A stretch of DNA of 64,000 nucleotides, from positions 124,001-188,000 of the forward strand of contig NZ_JAINZZ010000005.1 in the NCBI RefSeq assembly GCF_019890725.1, in the 5' to 3' direction. The position numbers were made by a program, and so were the translations under genes. This DNA comes from Actinacidiphila acidipaludis (lineage in GTDB: Bacteria; Actinomycetota; Actinomycetes; Streptomycetales; Streptomycetaceae). Shown piece after piece: positions 1 through 8,474 of the stretch. Under the pieces are notes generated by a model that did no database searches, was not told the DNA's origin, and worked only from the letters and a program-made list of their open reading frames with translations. Numbering within the stretch: the stretch's first letter is position 1; each line of letters begins with the position of its first letter.

Positions 1-2
1 GG

Positions 3-650
3 CAGGCCTACAACGCCCTGGCCACACCCGACGGGATGCGTGCGGACGGCAGCGGCGAGCTGGTCGCGAGGGACTCCGCCGGCGTGCTCTGGTACTACCA
101 GGGCACCGGTACGAACACCCCGCCGCTGAAGGCCCGGGTCAAAATCGGCAGCGGCTGGAGCATCTACGATCGGCTCGTCGGAGTGCGCGACGTGACCGGC
201 GACGGCCGGGCAGATCTCGTGACACGGGACGCCTCCGGCGTGCTCTGGCTCTACCGCGGCACCGGCAACACCACCACCCCGTTCGCCACCCGCACCAAGA
301 TCGGCGCAGGCTGGAACACCTACAGCCTGCTGACCGGAACCGGTGACGTGACCGGCGACGGCCGCCCGGACCTTGTGGCCCGGGACACCTCCGGCGTGCT
401 CTGGCTCTACCGCGGCACCGGCAACACCACCACCCCGTTCGCCACCCGCACCAAGATCGGCGCAGGCTGGAACACCTACAGCCTGCTGACCGGAACCGGT
501 GACGTGACCGGCGACGGCCGCCCGGACCTCGTGGCCCGGGACACCTCCGGCGTGCTCTGGCTCTACCGCGGCACCGGCAACGCCACCACCCCGTTCGCCA
601 CCCGCACCAAGATCGGCGCAGGCTGGAACACCTACAACACCCTGATGTGA
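3..650 (+). CDS. VCBS/FG-GAP repeat protein, C-terminal part (gene begins before the window)
   Basis: The frame is open from the window edge, so only the C-terminal 215 residues are visible. The protein consists of about four repeats of roughly 52 residues, each with a calcium-binding-like D-V-T-G-D-G-R-x-D-L core followed by V-L-W-L-Y-R-G-T-G. This is the FG-GAP/VCBS pattern of secreted beta-propellers, often attached to hydrolase or lysozyme-like domains in Streptomyces. The last copies are almost identical at the DNA level with a 156-bp period. The N-terminal domain that would give the function is outside the window. A strong hairpin follows the stop codon. Confidence 0.85.
   Translation, partial: QAYNALATPDGMRADGSGELVARDSAGVLWYYQGTGTNTPPLKARVKIGSGWSIYDRLVGVRDVTGDGRADLVTRDASGVLWLYRGTGNTTTPFATRTKIGAGWNTYSLLTGTGDVTGDGRPDLVARDTSGVLWLYRGTGNTTTPFATRTKIGAGWNTYSLLTGTGDVTGDGRPDLVARDTSGVLWLYRGTGNATTPFATRTKIGAGWNTYNTLM
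240..650 (+). repeat. 156-bp tandem repeats inside the VCBS gene
   Basis: The same stretch, starting gtgctctggctctaccgcgg, recurs at 240, 396 and 552, giving a 156-bp (52-codon) period. Copies differ by only a few bases (for example accttgtg versus acctcgtg), which indicates recent amplification or gene conversion. Confidence 0.9.
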
Positions 651-662
651 TCTGGTGAACCC

Positions 663-692
663 GGTGCCCCGGCCTTCGCGGGCCGGGGCACC
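663..692 (+). terminator. hairpin terminator of the VCBS gene
   Basis: A perfect 12-bp inverted repeat, ggtgccccggcc and ggccggggcacc, encloses a 6-base loop (ttcgcg), 13 bases after the stop codon. There is no T-tract, as is usual for Streptomyces terminators. Confidence 0.8.
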
Positions 693-841
693 GCTGCGTC
701 AGGACCGCAAAGGGGCACGGAGTGGTGACGGCACGTCCAGCATGGCCGCCTGACAGCCGTATACGCGAACAGGCTGGAACAATTGCGCCTGGGTGGCGGG
801 GACATGAGCGCGGACGCATGACGTCCCGCGACGCCCCGGCG

Positions 842-1150
842 TCACATCGGGGGCAGTTCCACGCGGCGCCCCCAGATCTGCCAGTTGCCGTCGCAGCGGC
901 GCTGCCAGCCGTCAGGTACAGGCCCGTGGTCCATGAACCCCTCGACTCGTCGCTCGGCCCATGCGGCGAAATCCGCGCGGAACTCCTCGGAGATTCCGGG
1001 CCGGACGGCGATGCGGACGCGGATCCCCTCGTTGCGCACCACTCCGGCCACCGCACATCCGCCGAGGTCTGGATCGTCCTCTCGGCCGAAGTCGACTTCT
1101 TCGAGCGGCCAACCCATCTCTTCCAGTCGGCGCTCCGCATCGGATGCCAC
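842..1150 (-). CDS. small hypothetical protein
   Basis: Reading leftward from a GTG at 1150 gives about 102 residues, acidic in the N-terminal half (EEVDFGREDDPDLGG), with a tryptophan-rich end (DGWQRRCDGNWQIWGRRVELPPM region). I do not recognise the family. Composition is protein-like, and the gene lies between the VCBS terminator and the STAS gene without overlapping either. The start is uncertain: a GTG at 1150 and an internal ATG in E-E-M-G-W-P are both possible, and neither has a strong ribosome-binding site. It could be an immunity-type or other small cytoplasmic protein. Confidence 0.45.
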   Translation of the reverse strand: MASDAERRLEEMGWPLEEVDFGREDDPDLGGCAVAGVVRNEGIRVRIAVRPGISEEFRADFAAWAERRVEGFMDHGPVPDGWQRRCDGNWQIWGRRVELPPM

Positions 1151-1264
1151 ATCACCACGGTAGGACGAAGCCCCAGGCTCAGCGACCGGGCCCGAACTCC
1201 GGAGAACGGAGGCGAGGTCCGAGCCTCCCTTGGACGGCTGCCCGCCGTGTGCCAGGATCACAGC

Positions 1265-1639
1265 ATGGCTGAGGAACCCGTTACCGGTGCTGAGGGCGCC
1301 TTGCACGTTCCCCTGTCTGTGGACGTCAGCATCGTGGACGACATCACCGTCGTCTCCCCGGCCGGAGAGATCGACTACTCCAGCGGCTCCCGGCTGCGTG
1401 AGGCCCTGACCGTGGCCGAGGACCGACCGCCCCGGGTCGTGCTCGACCTGAGCCACGTCGCGTTCATGGACTCGAACGGCATCACCATCCTGCTGCTCAC
1501 ACACAAAGCCCTCGGCGAGGCCGGCGGCTGGCTCCGCATCGCCGGATGCACCTCCCCCGTCGCGCGTGTCGTGCAACTCGTCGGCCTGGACACCGTGATT
1601 CCCTGCTTCCCCTGTCGTCAGGACGCCCTCGGCGCCTGA
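1265..1639 (+). CDS. STAS-domain anti-anti-sigma factor
   Basis: A 124-residue single STAS domain of the SpoIIAA/RsbV type. Ser70 in the sequence F-M-D-S-N-G is the expected phosphorylation site, switched by an HATPase kinase and a SpoIIE phosphatase. Unphosphorylated protein would bind an anti-sigma factor and free its sigma factor. The ATG at 1265 gives the normal STAS length; the same frame is open further upstream but that part does not look coding. It is followed after 183 bases by a SpoIIE phosphatase gene and then by an HATPase gene, so it forms part of a partner-switching group. Confidence 0.85.
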   Translation: MAEEPVTGAEGALHVPLSVDVSIVDDITVVSPAGEIDYSSGSRLREALTVAEDRPPRVVLDLSHVAFMDSNGITILLLTHKALGEAGGWLRIAGCTSPVARVVQLVGLDTVIPCFPCRQDALGA

Positions 1640-1681
1640 CGTCGACAGGGCCGATCCGAACAGGAATGTCAGGTAGATGGC

Positions 1682-1706
1682 GTTTCTACCCCATCTGACC
1701 GGGTAT
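1682..1706 (+). promoter_or_regulatory. sigma-B-type promoter for the SpoIIE phosphatase gene
   Basis: GTTT at 1682-1685, a 15-base spacer and GGGTAT at 1701-1706 match the general-stress sigma-B-family consensus (GTTT / GGGTAT). The element lies about 115 bases upstream of the phosphatase start codon on the same strand. Function is inferred from the match and the position. Confidence 0.6.
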
Positions 1707-1822
1707 GGCTCGCGTTAGCGCGCGACCTGAGTGCTCGCCTGCGTGGCCCTGCCCGCGGCCTACCGGATCACCGAAGCGCGTCGCACACGGTGATCGTCGA
1801 CAACCGTATGTGAGCTGCAAGC

Positions 1823-4027
1823 ATGAACAGCACGCCGCAGCAACCCCAGGTCCTGCCGCCGCCGACGAGTGTGTCCGCACCCGGCAGCGGGGACTTGCGC
1901 GCGCTGTTCGGCGAATCCTCCGCGGTCATCGCCTCCATGACCGGTCCGACGCATCTGCTGGAGGCGGCGAACCCGGCGTTCTTCCGCGCCATCGGGCGCC
2001 AGGACGACGCGCGCGTCGGACTGCCGATCGACGAACTGATGCCGGAACTCGCCGCACAGGGTTTCGTCGCACTGCTGGACCGTGTCTATCGCACGGGAGA
2101 GCCCTACACCGGCCGGGACGCGCGGGTCCTGCTGGGTGCTGCGGACCAGACCCGGGAGGCCTTCTTCGACTTCACGTACGAGCCGCGCCGGGACGCGGAC
2201 GGCCGCGTCACGGGCGTGCGGATGATCGGCGTGGAGACCACCCAGATCAAACAGGCCCAGCGGCTGACCGCCGAGCACCGGGTGCTCCTGGAGCAGATCG
2301 CCCGCCAGGCGCCGCTCGAGGAGGTCCTGGAGGGAATGGCGAAGGCCATCGAGGAACTGTCCCCGGGCATGCTGGTCTCGGTGCTGCTCGCCGACGCCGA
2401 CGGCCGGCACCTGCGACACGGGGCCGCGCCGAGCCTGCCCTCCTTCTACAACGAGGCCATCGACGGCATCGCCACCGGAGAGGCCGTCGGAACGTGCGGC
2501 ACCGCCGCCCACCGCCGGCAGCGGGTCGTCGTCTCCGACATCGCCGGCGACCCCTTCTGGGAGGGCTACCGTGATCTGGCGGCCCGCGCCGGGCTGGCCG
2601 CATGCTGGTCCACTCCGATCCTGGGTCGCGACGGACGGCTCCTGGGCACCTTCGCGATGTACCACCGGGAACCGCGGGCCCCGGACGAGGCCGACCTCGC
2701 ACTCGCCGGCGTCTTCGCCGGCACCGCGGGACTGGCCATCGAGCGGCACCTCGCGGAGGAGGCCAGGGCAGCCGCGGAGGCCAGGGAGAAAGCCGCCCGC
2801 GACGACCTCGCGTTCCTGCTGAACGCGAGCACCGCCCTGAGCGCGGACCTGGACTACTCCCAGACCCTCAGTCGGCTCGCGTCGCTGTGCACACCCGCAC
2901 TGGCACCGCTGTGCGCCGTCGACGTCGTGGACCGCGGCAGAACACGGCGCGTGGCCGTGGCGGCCACCACCGAACGCGACCACCAACTGCTGGCCGCGCA
3001 CCTTTCCGACGCACACGCCGAATCCGACGACGCCGTCACCCGCGTCCTGGGCACCGGAGTCACCGAGGTCGCCCGGCGTGCTCCCAGAGGACCGGGGCCC
3101 TGGCGGGAACTGCGGGTCACCGGCTACGTGTGCGCCCCGCTGACCGAACGCGGACGGACCTTCGGCACGGTCACGCTGCTCAGCACCGACGACCACGACT
3201 TCGACAGCCACGCCGTCACCCTCGTCGAAGAGGTGGCGCGCCGAACGGCGACCGCGGCCCGCAACGCCCGCCAGTACACCCAGCGCGCCACTTTGGCCCG
3301 CGACCTGCAGGCCGGCCTGCTCCTTCCCGACATTCCCGACCTGCCGGGCGCCGAGGTGACGACGTACTACCACCCCGCCGGCGAGGGGCTCGACATCGGC
3401 GGCGACTTCTACGACGTCTTCCCGCTCGACGACGGCGGCTGGGCCTTCCTGCTCGGTGACGTCTGCGGCCGCGGCGCCCTGGCCGCCACGACCACCGCCC
3501 TGGTCCGTCACACCGCCCGCGCCGTCGCCGCATACCTTCCCGATCCCCAGAGCATCGTCCGAGCGGTCAACCGGGCGCTGCTGCAGCCCCACGGAAACCA
3601 CGACAATGGCTTCGTCACCCTGGTCTACGGCCACTTCACCCCAGCCCCCGGCGGCGGCCTCGACATCGATCTCGTGCGCGCGGGCCACACCTACCCACTC
3701 CACCTGACCCGGTCCGGCGTACGCACCCTCAAATCCGACGGCTCGATCCTCGGCATCATGCCGGACCCGCCCCTGACCACCGCTCGCCTTCGCCTCGCCC
3801 CGGAGCAAAGCCTGCTCCTCTACACCGACGGCATCACCGAATGCCGGGACGCCCAAGGCGAGCAATTCGGCGAAGAACGCCTCATCTCCCTGCTGGAACG
3901 CGCACAGCGCCGGCCGCCCGCCACCCTGGACCTGGTCACCGGCGCCGTGCACGCCTTCACCGGCGGCCGCGCCGGCACCGACGACCAGGCAGCACTTCTG
4001 CTGACCGCCACCACCGAGTCCACCTGA
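1823..4027 (+). CDS. PAS/GAF-SpoIIE family protein phosphatase
   Basis: A 734-residue cytoplasmic PP2C-type serine phosphatase that would dephosphorylate STAS anti-anti-sigma factors. In order there are a PAS-like region (about 35-130), a GAF domain (about 170-320), a second GAF-like region (about 330-495) and a SpoIIE catalytic domain from about 515. Metal-binding motifs are intact: D-I-G-G-D-F-Y-D near 524, G-D-V-C-G-R-G, L-Y-T-D-G-I-T-E near 665 and T-D-D-Q-A-A near the end. No membrane segments are seen, so the PAS/GAF domains probably sense a soluble ligand or redox signal. A sigma-B-type promoter precedes it. Alternative name: RsbU/RsbP-like phosphatase. Confidence 0.9.
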   Translation: MNSTPQQPQVLPPPTSVSAPGSGDLRALFGESSAVIASMTGPTHLLEAANPAFFRAIGRQDDARVGLPIDELMPELAAQGFVALLDRVYRTGEPYTGRDARVLLGAADQTREAFFDFTYEPRRDADGRVTGVRMIGVETTQIKQAQRLTAEHRVLLEQIARQAPLEEVLEGMAKAIEELSPGMLVSVLLADADGRHLRHGAAPSLPSFYNEAIDGIATGEAVGTCGTAAHRRQRVVVSDIAGDPFWEGYRDLAARAGLAACWSTPILGRDGRLLGTFAMYHREPRAPDEADLALAGVFAGTAGLAIERHLAEEARAAAEAREKAARDDLAFLLNASTALSADLDYSQTLSRLASLCTPALAPLCAVDVVDRGRTRRVAVAATTERDHQLLAAHLSDAHAESDDAVTRVLGTGVTEVARRAPRGPGPWRELRVTGYVCAPLTERGRTFGTVTLLSTDDHDFDSHAVTLVEEVARRTATAARNARQYTQRATLARDLQAGLLLPDIPDLPGAEVTTYYHPAGEGLDIGGDFYDVFPLDDGGWAFLLGDVCGRGALAATTTALVRHTARAVAAYLPDPQSIVRAVNRALLQPHGNHDNGFVTLVYGHFTPAPGGGLDIDLVRAGHTYPLHLTRSGVRTLKSDGSILGIMPDPPLTTARLRLAPEQSLLLYTDGITECRDAQGEQFGEERLISLLERAQRRPPATLDLVTGAVHAFTGGRAGTDDQAALLLTATTEST

Positions 4028-4215
4028 CCCGGTGAGATCGAAGCGAGCGTCACCGGGTAGATGCTGTGTACAGCCATGCCTCGGAACGTCGTGTTTCTCC
4101 GCAGAGCGATATCGTCGCTCCGCCTGCCGCGCCTTCTTCGGCACCATCCCGGGCACGATCACGCGAGGCAGGCCGCACAGTCCATTCGTGCACAGGGAAG
4201 GCGGGTCGGGCCGAG

Positions 4216-4611
4216 ATGACGGAACGGATTCTTCCGATAGCCCAGGCCGATGGTCAGATCGCCCTCGCACGGGATTGGGCCCGCCAGGAGACAACCGCGT
4301 TCGCCTGGTCGGCAGGATGGCGGCCGGATGCCGGAGTCGTGGCGCTCGTCCTCTCGGAACTGGTGACGAACGCCCTGCTGCACGCCCCCGGTGAGGCGAC
4401 GCTCTCGCTGATCTTCGAGCCCCGTGGCCTGCGCATCGTCGTCAGCGACGGTTCCCGACGTCCTCCGGTCGAAGGCCATGCCGCACGGACCCAGGTCGGG
4501 GGACACGGACTGGACATCGTCGCCGCACTCAGTCACGACTGGGGCGTCATCCAGACCGCCGCCGGCAAGCAGGTCTGGGCCGACCTCACCGATGCCCGCA
4601 GCCTGCCCTGA
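4216..4611 (+). CDS. RsbW-like ATP-binding protein (anti-sigma factor/serine kinase type)
   Basis: A 131-residue HATPase_c_2 protein. The N-box E-L-V-T-N-A-L-L-H-A and the glycine motif G-G-H-G-L-D-I-V are intact, as in SpoIIAB/RsbW kinases that phosphorylate STAS proteins and hold sigma factors. The ATG at 4216 is preceded by a GGGAAGG-type ribosome-binding site and gives the usual family length. It follows the SpoIIE phosphatase gene and faces another one, consistent with a kinase-phosphatase pair acting on the STAS protein at 1265. Its sigma partner is not in the window. Confidence 0.85.
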   Translation: MTERILPIAQADGQIALARDWARQETTAFAWSAGWRPDAGVVALVLSELVTNALLHAPGEATLSLIFEPRGLRIVVSDGSRRPPVEGHAARTQVGGHGLDIVAALSHDWGVIQTAAGKQVWADLTDARSLP

Positions 4612-4670
4612 AGGCCGGCGCCACGTCGGCGTCCGCTCGCCCCCTCAGAAGCCCCGCACGTCTCACGGGG

Positions 4671-6398
4671 TCACTGTCGGACGTTCTGCGTGCCCGGTAC
4701 GCGCAGGGCGAGCATCGCCACATCGTCGTCGTTGGCCGCGGGCCGGACACGCTGGAGCAGTTGGTCGCAGAACACGTCCAGCCGACGGTGCGCGAGGGCG
4801 GCGGCATGGCGGCGCAACCGCTCCAGGCCCTCGTCGAGGGATGCGCCCGGCTCCTCGATGAGTCCGTCGGTGTAGAGGAGCAGCGTCGAGCGCGGTGGGA
4901 GCGCCGTGGTCGCGTCCGGTCTCTCAGGAGACGTTCCGGTACCCAGGAGGAGACCGTGCGCCTCCTCGAGGAACCGTGCCCGGCCGTGGTAGTCGATGAG
5001 CAGCGGCGGGGGGTGGCCGGCGTTCGTCCACTGCAGGCTCCAGCCGTCCGCGGGGTCGTGCCGCAACCGGCCGAAGACGAGGGTGGCCATGGTCACGTCG
5101 GTCAGGTGCCGGACGATCTCGTCCAGCTGGCCGACGATGCTGCCGGGGGTCTCGGGCCGGGTCCACGCGTGGGCGCGCAGCATGTTGCGCAGCTGCGCCA
5201 TGCCTGCGGCCGCGTCCAGGTCGTGCCCGGCGACGTCACCGATGGCCAGGGCGAAGGACTCGCCCCGAAGCGGGAACATGTCGTACCAGTCGCCGCCGAC
5301 CTGCGAGGCATGGGGTGCCGACACGTACCGGACGGTCGTCTCCAGACCCGGCACGAGCGGCAGTTTCGGCAGCAGGTGGTGCTGCATGGTTTCCGCGACC
5401 CTCACCTGCCGCTGGTAGAGCCGGGCGTTCTCCAGCGAGATCCCGGTGCGCAGGGCGATGTCGTCCAGCAACGCACGGTCGTCGTCGGTGAAGGGCGCTT
5501 CCTCCCCGACCCGGCCGAGGGTGAGGGCTCCCAGGACCTCCCGGGGGCCGCGGATCGGCCCGATGACGGCGGACCGGATTCCCGTGGCGGCGAACATGCG
5601 CTGTTGTTCCACGGCGATACCGGATGCGGGGTGACGCTCGTAGGTGGCCGGTGTCGCCACGGTGGAGGCCGCCCCCCGCAGCGCCTTCGCCAGCGGCAGA
5701 GTCGATCCCTCGGGCATCGGCGGCAGTGGTCCGCAGAACTCCGACCGCTCGGTGAGGACGCCGTCGTCGAGGTGGGCGACCAGGGTTCGCCACACTTCGT
5801 CGTTCTCCGCCCGCAGGTCCACGATCAGCCAGTCCGCGAGGCGGGGGACGACGATATGGGCGAGTCGCCGGAGCGTGAGGTCGGGGTCCAGCGTCGAGGT
5901 GAGGCGCGACGTCGTCTCGGCCAGCAGCGCCAGGCGTTCCAGTTCCGACAGGGAAGCGACCGCCAGTCCCTGCTCGCGGTCGGCTTCGGCTCCTGACCGC
6001 TGGTGGAACACCACGAGGGCGCCCGTGGTCTCGTCCTCGCGTCGGAAGGGGGTTGCCAGCCAGGACACCGGGAGGATCGAGCCGTCACCGCGCTCGAGCC
6101 AGCTCGCCTGCTCAGGTGTGGTGCGGCCGGCGAGCATGGCCCGCAGGACCGGGCATGCCGAGCGGTCCAGGTGTTTTCCGTCGCCGTCGCGGTGCAGAAG
6201 GTCGTGTGCGTCCTGTCCGACGATGTCACTAGCGGACCGGGCCAGCAGCATTTCCCCGCGTGGGTTCATCGCGGTGATCAGGCCCCGGTCGTCCAGGGCG
6301 TAAGCACCCGCGTCGATGCTGTCGAGCACGTCCCCGAGCCCGCGACCTGGCTCGACGGGGCTGGGCCGCCGCCGGCCGGCGCCTTGTGAATCGACCAT
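4671..6398 (-). CDS. PAS-GAF-SpoIIE family protein phosphatase
   Basis: 575 residues: a PAS domain (about 15-120), a GAF domain (about 150-330) and a PP2C/SpoIIE domain from about 345. Catalytic motifs V-G-G-D-W-Y-D-M near 366, I-G-D-V-A-G-H-D, L-Y-T-D-G-L-I-E near 506 and N-D-D-D-V-A-M are present. The ATG at 6398 has a GGGGGAGAG ribosome-binding site. The frame stays open further upstream, but that stretch covers a large hairpin and is arginine- and proline-rich, so I exclude it. Convergent with the HATPase gene and divergent from the Ser/Thr kinase gene. Likely substrate: a STAS protein. Confidence 0.88.
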   Translation of the reverse strand: MVDSQGAGRRRPSPVEPGRGLGDVLDSIDAGAYALDDRGLITAMNPRGEMLLARSASDIVGQDAHDLLHRDGDGKHLDRSACPVLRAMLAGRTTPEQASWLERGDGSILPVSWLATPFRREDETTGALVVFHQRSGAEADREQGLAVASLSELERLALLAETTSRLTSTLDPDLTLRRLAHIVVPRLADWLIVDLRAENDEVWRTLVAHLDDGVLTERSEFCGPLPPMPEGSTLPLAKALRGAASTVATPATYERHPASGIAVEQQRMFAATGIRSAVIGPIRGPREVLGALTLGRVGEEAPFTDDDRALLDDIALRTGISLENARLYQRQVRVAETMQHHLLPKLPLVPGLETTVRYVSAPHASQVGGDWYDMFPLRGESFALAIGDVAGHDLDAAAGMAQLRNMLRAHAWTRPETPGSIVGQLDEIVRHLTDVTMATLVFGRLRHDPADGWSLQWTNAGHPPPLLIDYHGRARFLEEAHGLLLGTGTSPERPDATTALPPRSTLLLYTDGLIEEPGASLDEGLERLRRHAAALAHRRLDVFCDQLLQRVRPAANDDDVAMLALRVPGTQNVRQ

Positions 6399-6559
6399 GC
6401 GCGTGTGTCTCTCTCCCCCGTCGCCATATCCCGAGCCTCGCACCGGACGCGGCACCTGTCTTCGCCTGGGGCCACTGCCAGGGTCGGTCATCGCTTCCGC
6501 TCCATGCCTTGTCATTCGAAGACTTCTACCCGGCATCGGTGCCGCAATCGCCGTGTCTG

Positions 6560-6609
6560 GGCCAGGCGGGTGCAGGACGGTCACCCGACAGTCCTGCACC
6601 CGCCTGGCC
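6560..6609. repeat. perfect 19-bp inverted repeat between divergent genes
   Basis: The arms ggccaggcgggtgcaggac (6560-6578) and gtcctgcacccgcctggcc (6591-6609) are perfectly complementary around a 12-base loop. The hairpin lies in the 383-bp space between two divergent start codons, where no terminator is needed. It could be an attenuator or processing site in one of the two leaders, or a recombination or regulatory structure. The rest of the gap shows no gene. Confidence 0.85.
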
Positions 6610-6781
6610 GGGGGCGACGGCACGGATCCTCGGCCTGCCCGCCTTCCCGGGCTGCGCCGCGGAGGTTGTCGGTAACCTGAGGTCCGCCGCGTCAGCCCCG
6701 GTGCGCCCGATGGCAGCACGCGGGACGGTGACCTGCGGTTCGTTGAGCTGACTGATCGAACATCGAGGACGGTACGCGAGA

Positions 6782-8023
6782 GTGCTGGTGGCGGAGCGGT
6801 ATCGGTTGGACACGGCGATCGGCCGCGGGGGGATGGGCGAGGTCTGGCGCGCCGCGGACGAAGTACTCGGCCGGCCGGTGGCACTGAAACTCCTGCTGGG
6901 CGGGGATGCCAACGAGCAGGCGACGGCCCGGTTCCGTCTGGAGGCCCAGACGGCGGCGCGGCTGAACCACCCGCACGTGGTGACCGTGTTCGACTTCGGA
7001 TCCTGGGACAACCGGTTCTACCTGGTCATGGAGTTGGTGGAGGGCGTCAGCCTGGCCCAGGGCCTGGCAGCGGCGGGCCCGTTCAGCCCGGAGCACGTCG
7101 CCGACATCGCCGCACAGGCGGCCGCCGGCCTGGCCGCGGCCCATCGCCAGGGCGTGGTCCACCGCGACATCAAGCCCGGCAACCTGATGCAGGACGGCCA
7201 CGGGACCGTGAAGATAGCCGACTTCGGCATCGCCCGGTTCGTCGACGACGCGGGCGCGGCGCTCACCAGCGCAGGCCAGATCGTGGGCACCAGCCTCTAT
7301 CTGGCTCCGGAGCGTGCGCTCGGCAAGCCGGCCGGGCCCGAGTCCGACGTGTACGCCCTCGGCTGCGTCCTCTACCAACTGCTGGTGGGCGAGCCGCCCT
7401 TCCAGGCGGACACCGCGGCAGGCGTGCTGCACCTGCACGTCGATGTCCCGCCTGCGCCCCCTTCCCTGCGGTGCCCCCAACTGCCCGGCGCGTTCGAGGA
7501 GTACCTCCTCCACATGCTTGCCAAGAGGCCCGAGGACCGCCCCGTCGCGCAGGCGGTGGCCGACTGGTTCGCAAGCGGGGCCTGGCGCGCGGGAACCCAG
7601 CCGCTGCCCGCACTGCAAGCGCCGGCGGCAGCCACAACGTATGCGCTGCCTCAAACGAGCGTCTGGCAGACGGCGTCCGATCCCGCGCGTCCGGCCCCTC
7701 AAGGAAGGCGCCGCTCAGCGGGCGGCGCGGACCAGCGGATGTGGGTCCGGATACGCGCTCATCTGCGGCGGCACAAGATGCTGACGATCGTGGTCGCGGG
7801 GGTCACGGCCTTCGCGGCCGCCGTGCTGATCAGCACGGCCTTCGCGTCCGGCGGCAGCCGGTCGCAGCAACCGGATTCGCAGCCCTCCCCGTCGGTGGGC
7901 ACCCCCTCCGCCAGTGCCTCCGTCACGGTTCAGGGCCCGGCACAGTCCGGCGTACCGGCAGGTGCCCCGCCCCGGAAGCCCGCGAAGGACGGCAAGAAGC
8001 ACCCCGAGGACGGGGACAACTGA
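6782..8023 (+). CDS. PknB-type membrane serine/threonine protein kinase
   Basis: 413 residues. The kinase domain (about 5-265) has the glycine loop G-R-G-G-M-G-E-V, catalytic H-R-D-I-K-P-G-N near 127, D-F-G-I-A activation-segment start and A-P-E motif. A proline/arginine-rich linker leads to one transmembrane helix near 334-356 and a short extracellular tail rich in Ser, Pro and Lys, without PASTA or lectin repeats. Start is the GTG at 6782 after GAGGACGG. It lies beside SpoIIE, STAS and HATPase genes, so it may feed phosphorylation into that network, though this is inference from position. Confidence 0.9.
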   Translation: MLVAERYRLDTAIGRGGMGEVWRAADEVLGRPVALKLLLGGDANEQATARFRLEAQTAARLNHPHVVTVFDFGSWDNRFYLVMELVEGVSLAQGLAAAGPFSPEHVADIAAQAAAGLAAAHRQGVVHRDIKPGNLMQDGHGTVKIADFGIARFVDDAGAALTSAGQIVGTSLYLAPERALGKPAGPESDVYALGCVLYQLLVGEPPFQADTAAGVLHLHVDVPPAPPSLRCPQLPGAFEEYLLHMLAKRPEDRPVAQAVADWFASGAWRAGTQPLPALQAPAAATTYALPQTSVWQTASDPARPAPQGRRRSAGGADQRMWVRIRAHLRRHKMLTIVVAGVTAFAAAVLISTAFASGGSRSQQPDSQPSPSVGTPSASASVTVQGPAQSGVPAGAPPRKPAKDGKKHPEDGDN

Positions 8024-8092
8024 GGGGCGGTCCGGCGACGTAGCCCCCGCACTACGCCGCAACCGCGGCGAGGTCGAGATGCCGTCATCACC

Positions 8093-8398
8093 TCAGCGTG
8101 CGGCAGGCTGCAGCAGGCGGTCCAGGTTGGCGATGTGGAATATGTGCTCTGCCGATGGGGCGACGATCGCCTGGAGAGCGATGCCCCGGGATCGGGCGTA
8201 GTCCTGCGCGTCGACCAGGACATGGAGAGCGGCGACGGTGATGAGGGGGTCGCACAGTGTGACGATCATCGTCGCGGCGACACACTGCTCGACCTCCGCG
8301 CACAGAGCCGCACAGGTTGGCTGCTGGTCGCCCAGGTCGATGACGTCGAACACTTCCACCACGGCCGCGCCGCCGTCACTGTAGGCCAGGATGTTCAT
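8093..8398 (-). CDS. STAS-like protein with a non-standard phospho-site
   Basis: About 101 residues with the STAS pattern: a central D-V-I-D-L-G-D strand, then L-C-D-P-L-I-T-V-A-A-L-H-V-L where classical members have D-S-x-G. No serine sits at the usual position; Thr in L-I-T-V could replace it, or the protein may not be phosphorylated. I chose the ATG at 8398 because AGGGGAG lies 7 bases upstream; an in-frame ATG at 8404 is too close to that site. It converges with the kinase gene. It may be an anti-anti-sigma factor or a diverged scaffold member. Confidence 0.7.
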   Translation of the reverse strand: MNILAYSDGGAAVVEVFDVIDLGDQQPTCAALCAEVEQCVAATMIVTLCDPLITVAALHVLVDAQDYARSRGIALQAIVAPSAEHIFHIANLDRLLQPAAR

Positions 8399-8474
8399 GG
8401 GCATGCTCCCCTGTCCGCACTTCTGCGGAACCGGGGCCGCTTTCCTGACCCGTATTGTCAGCATACCGACGCGG

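Noticed and set aside
4055-4060. GGGTAG as a second sigma-B-type promoter before the HATPase gene at 4216
   Set aside because: No acceptable -35 GNNT at 14-16 bases and the -10 deviates from the consensus.
1760-4294. 844-residue open frame on the minus strand across the SpoIIE phosphatase gene
   Set aside because: It is antisense to a gene with intact catalytic motifs; its translation is Gly/Arg/Val-rich without family features, as expected for high-GC shadow frames.
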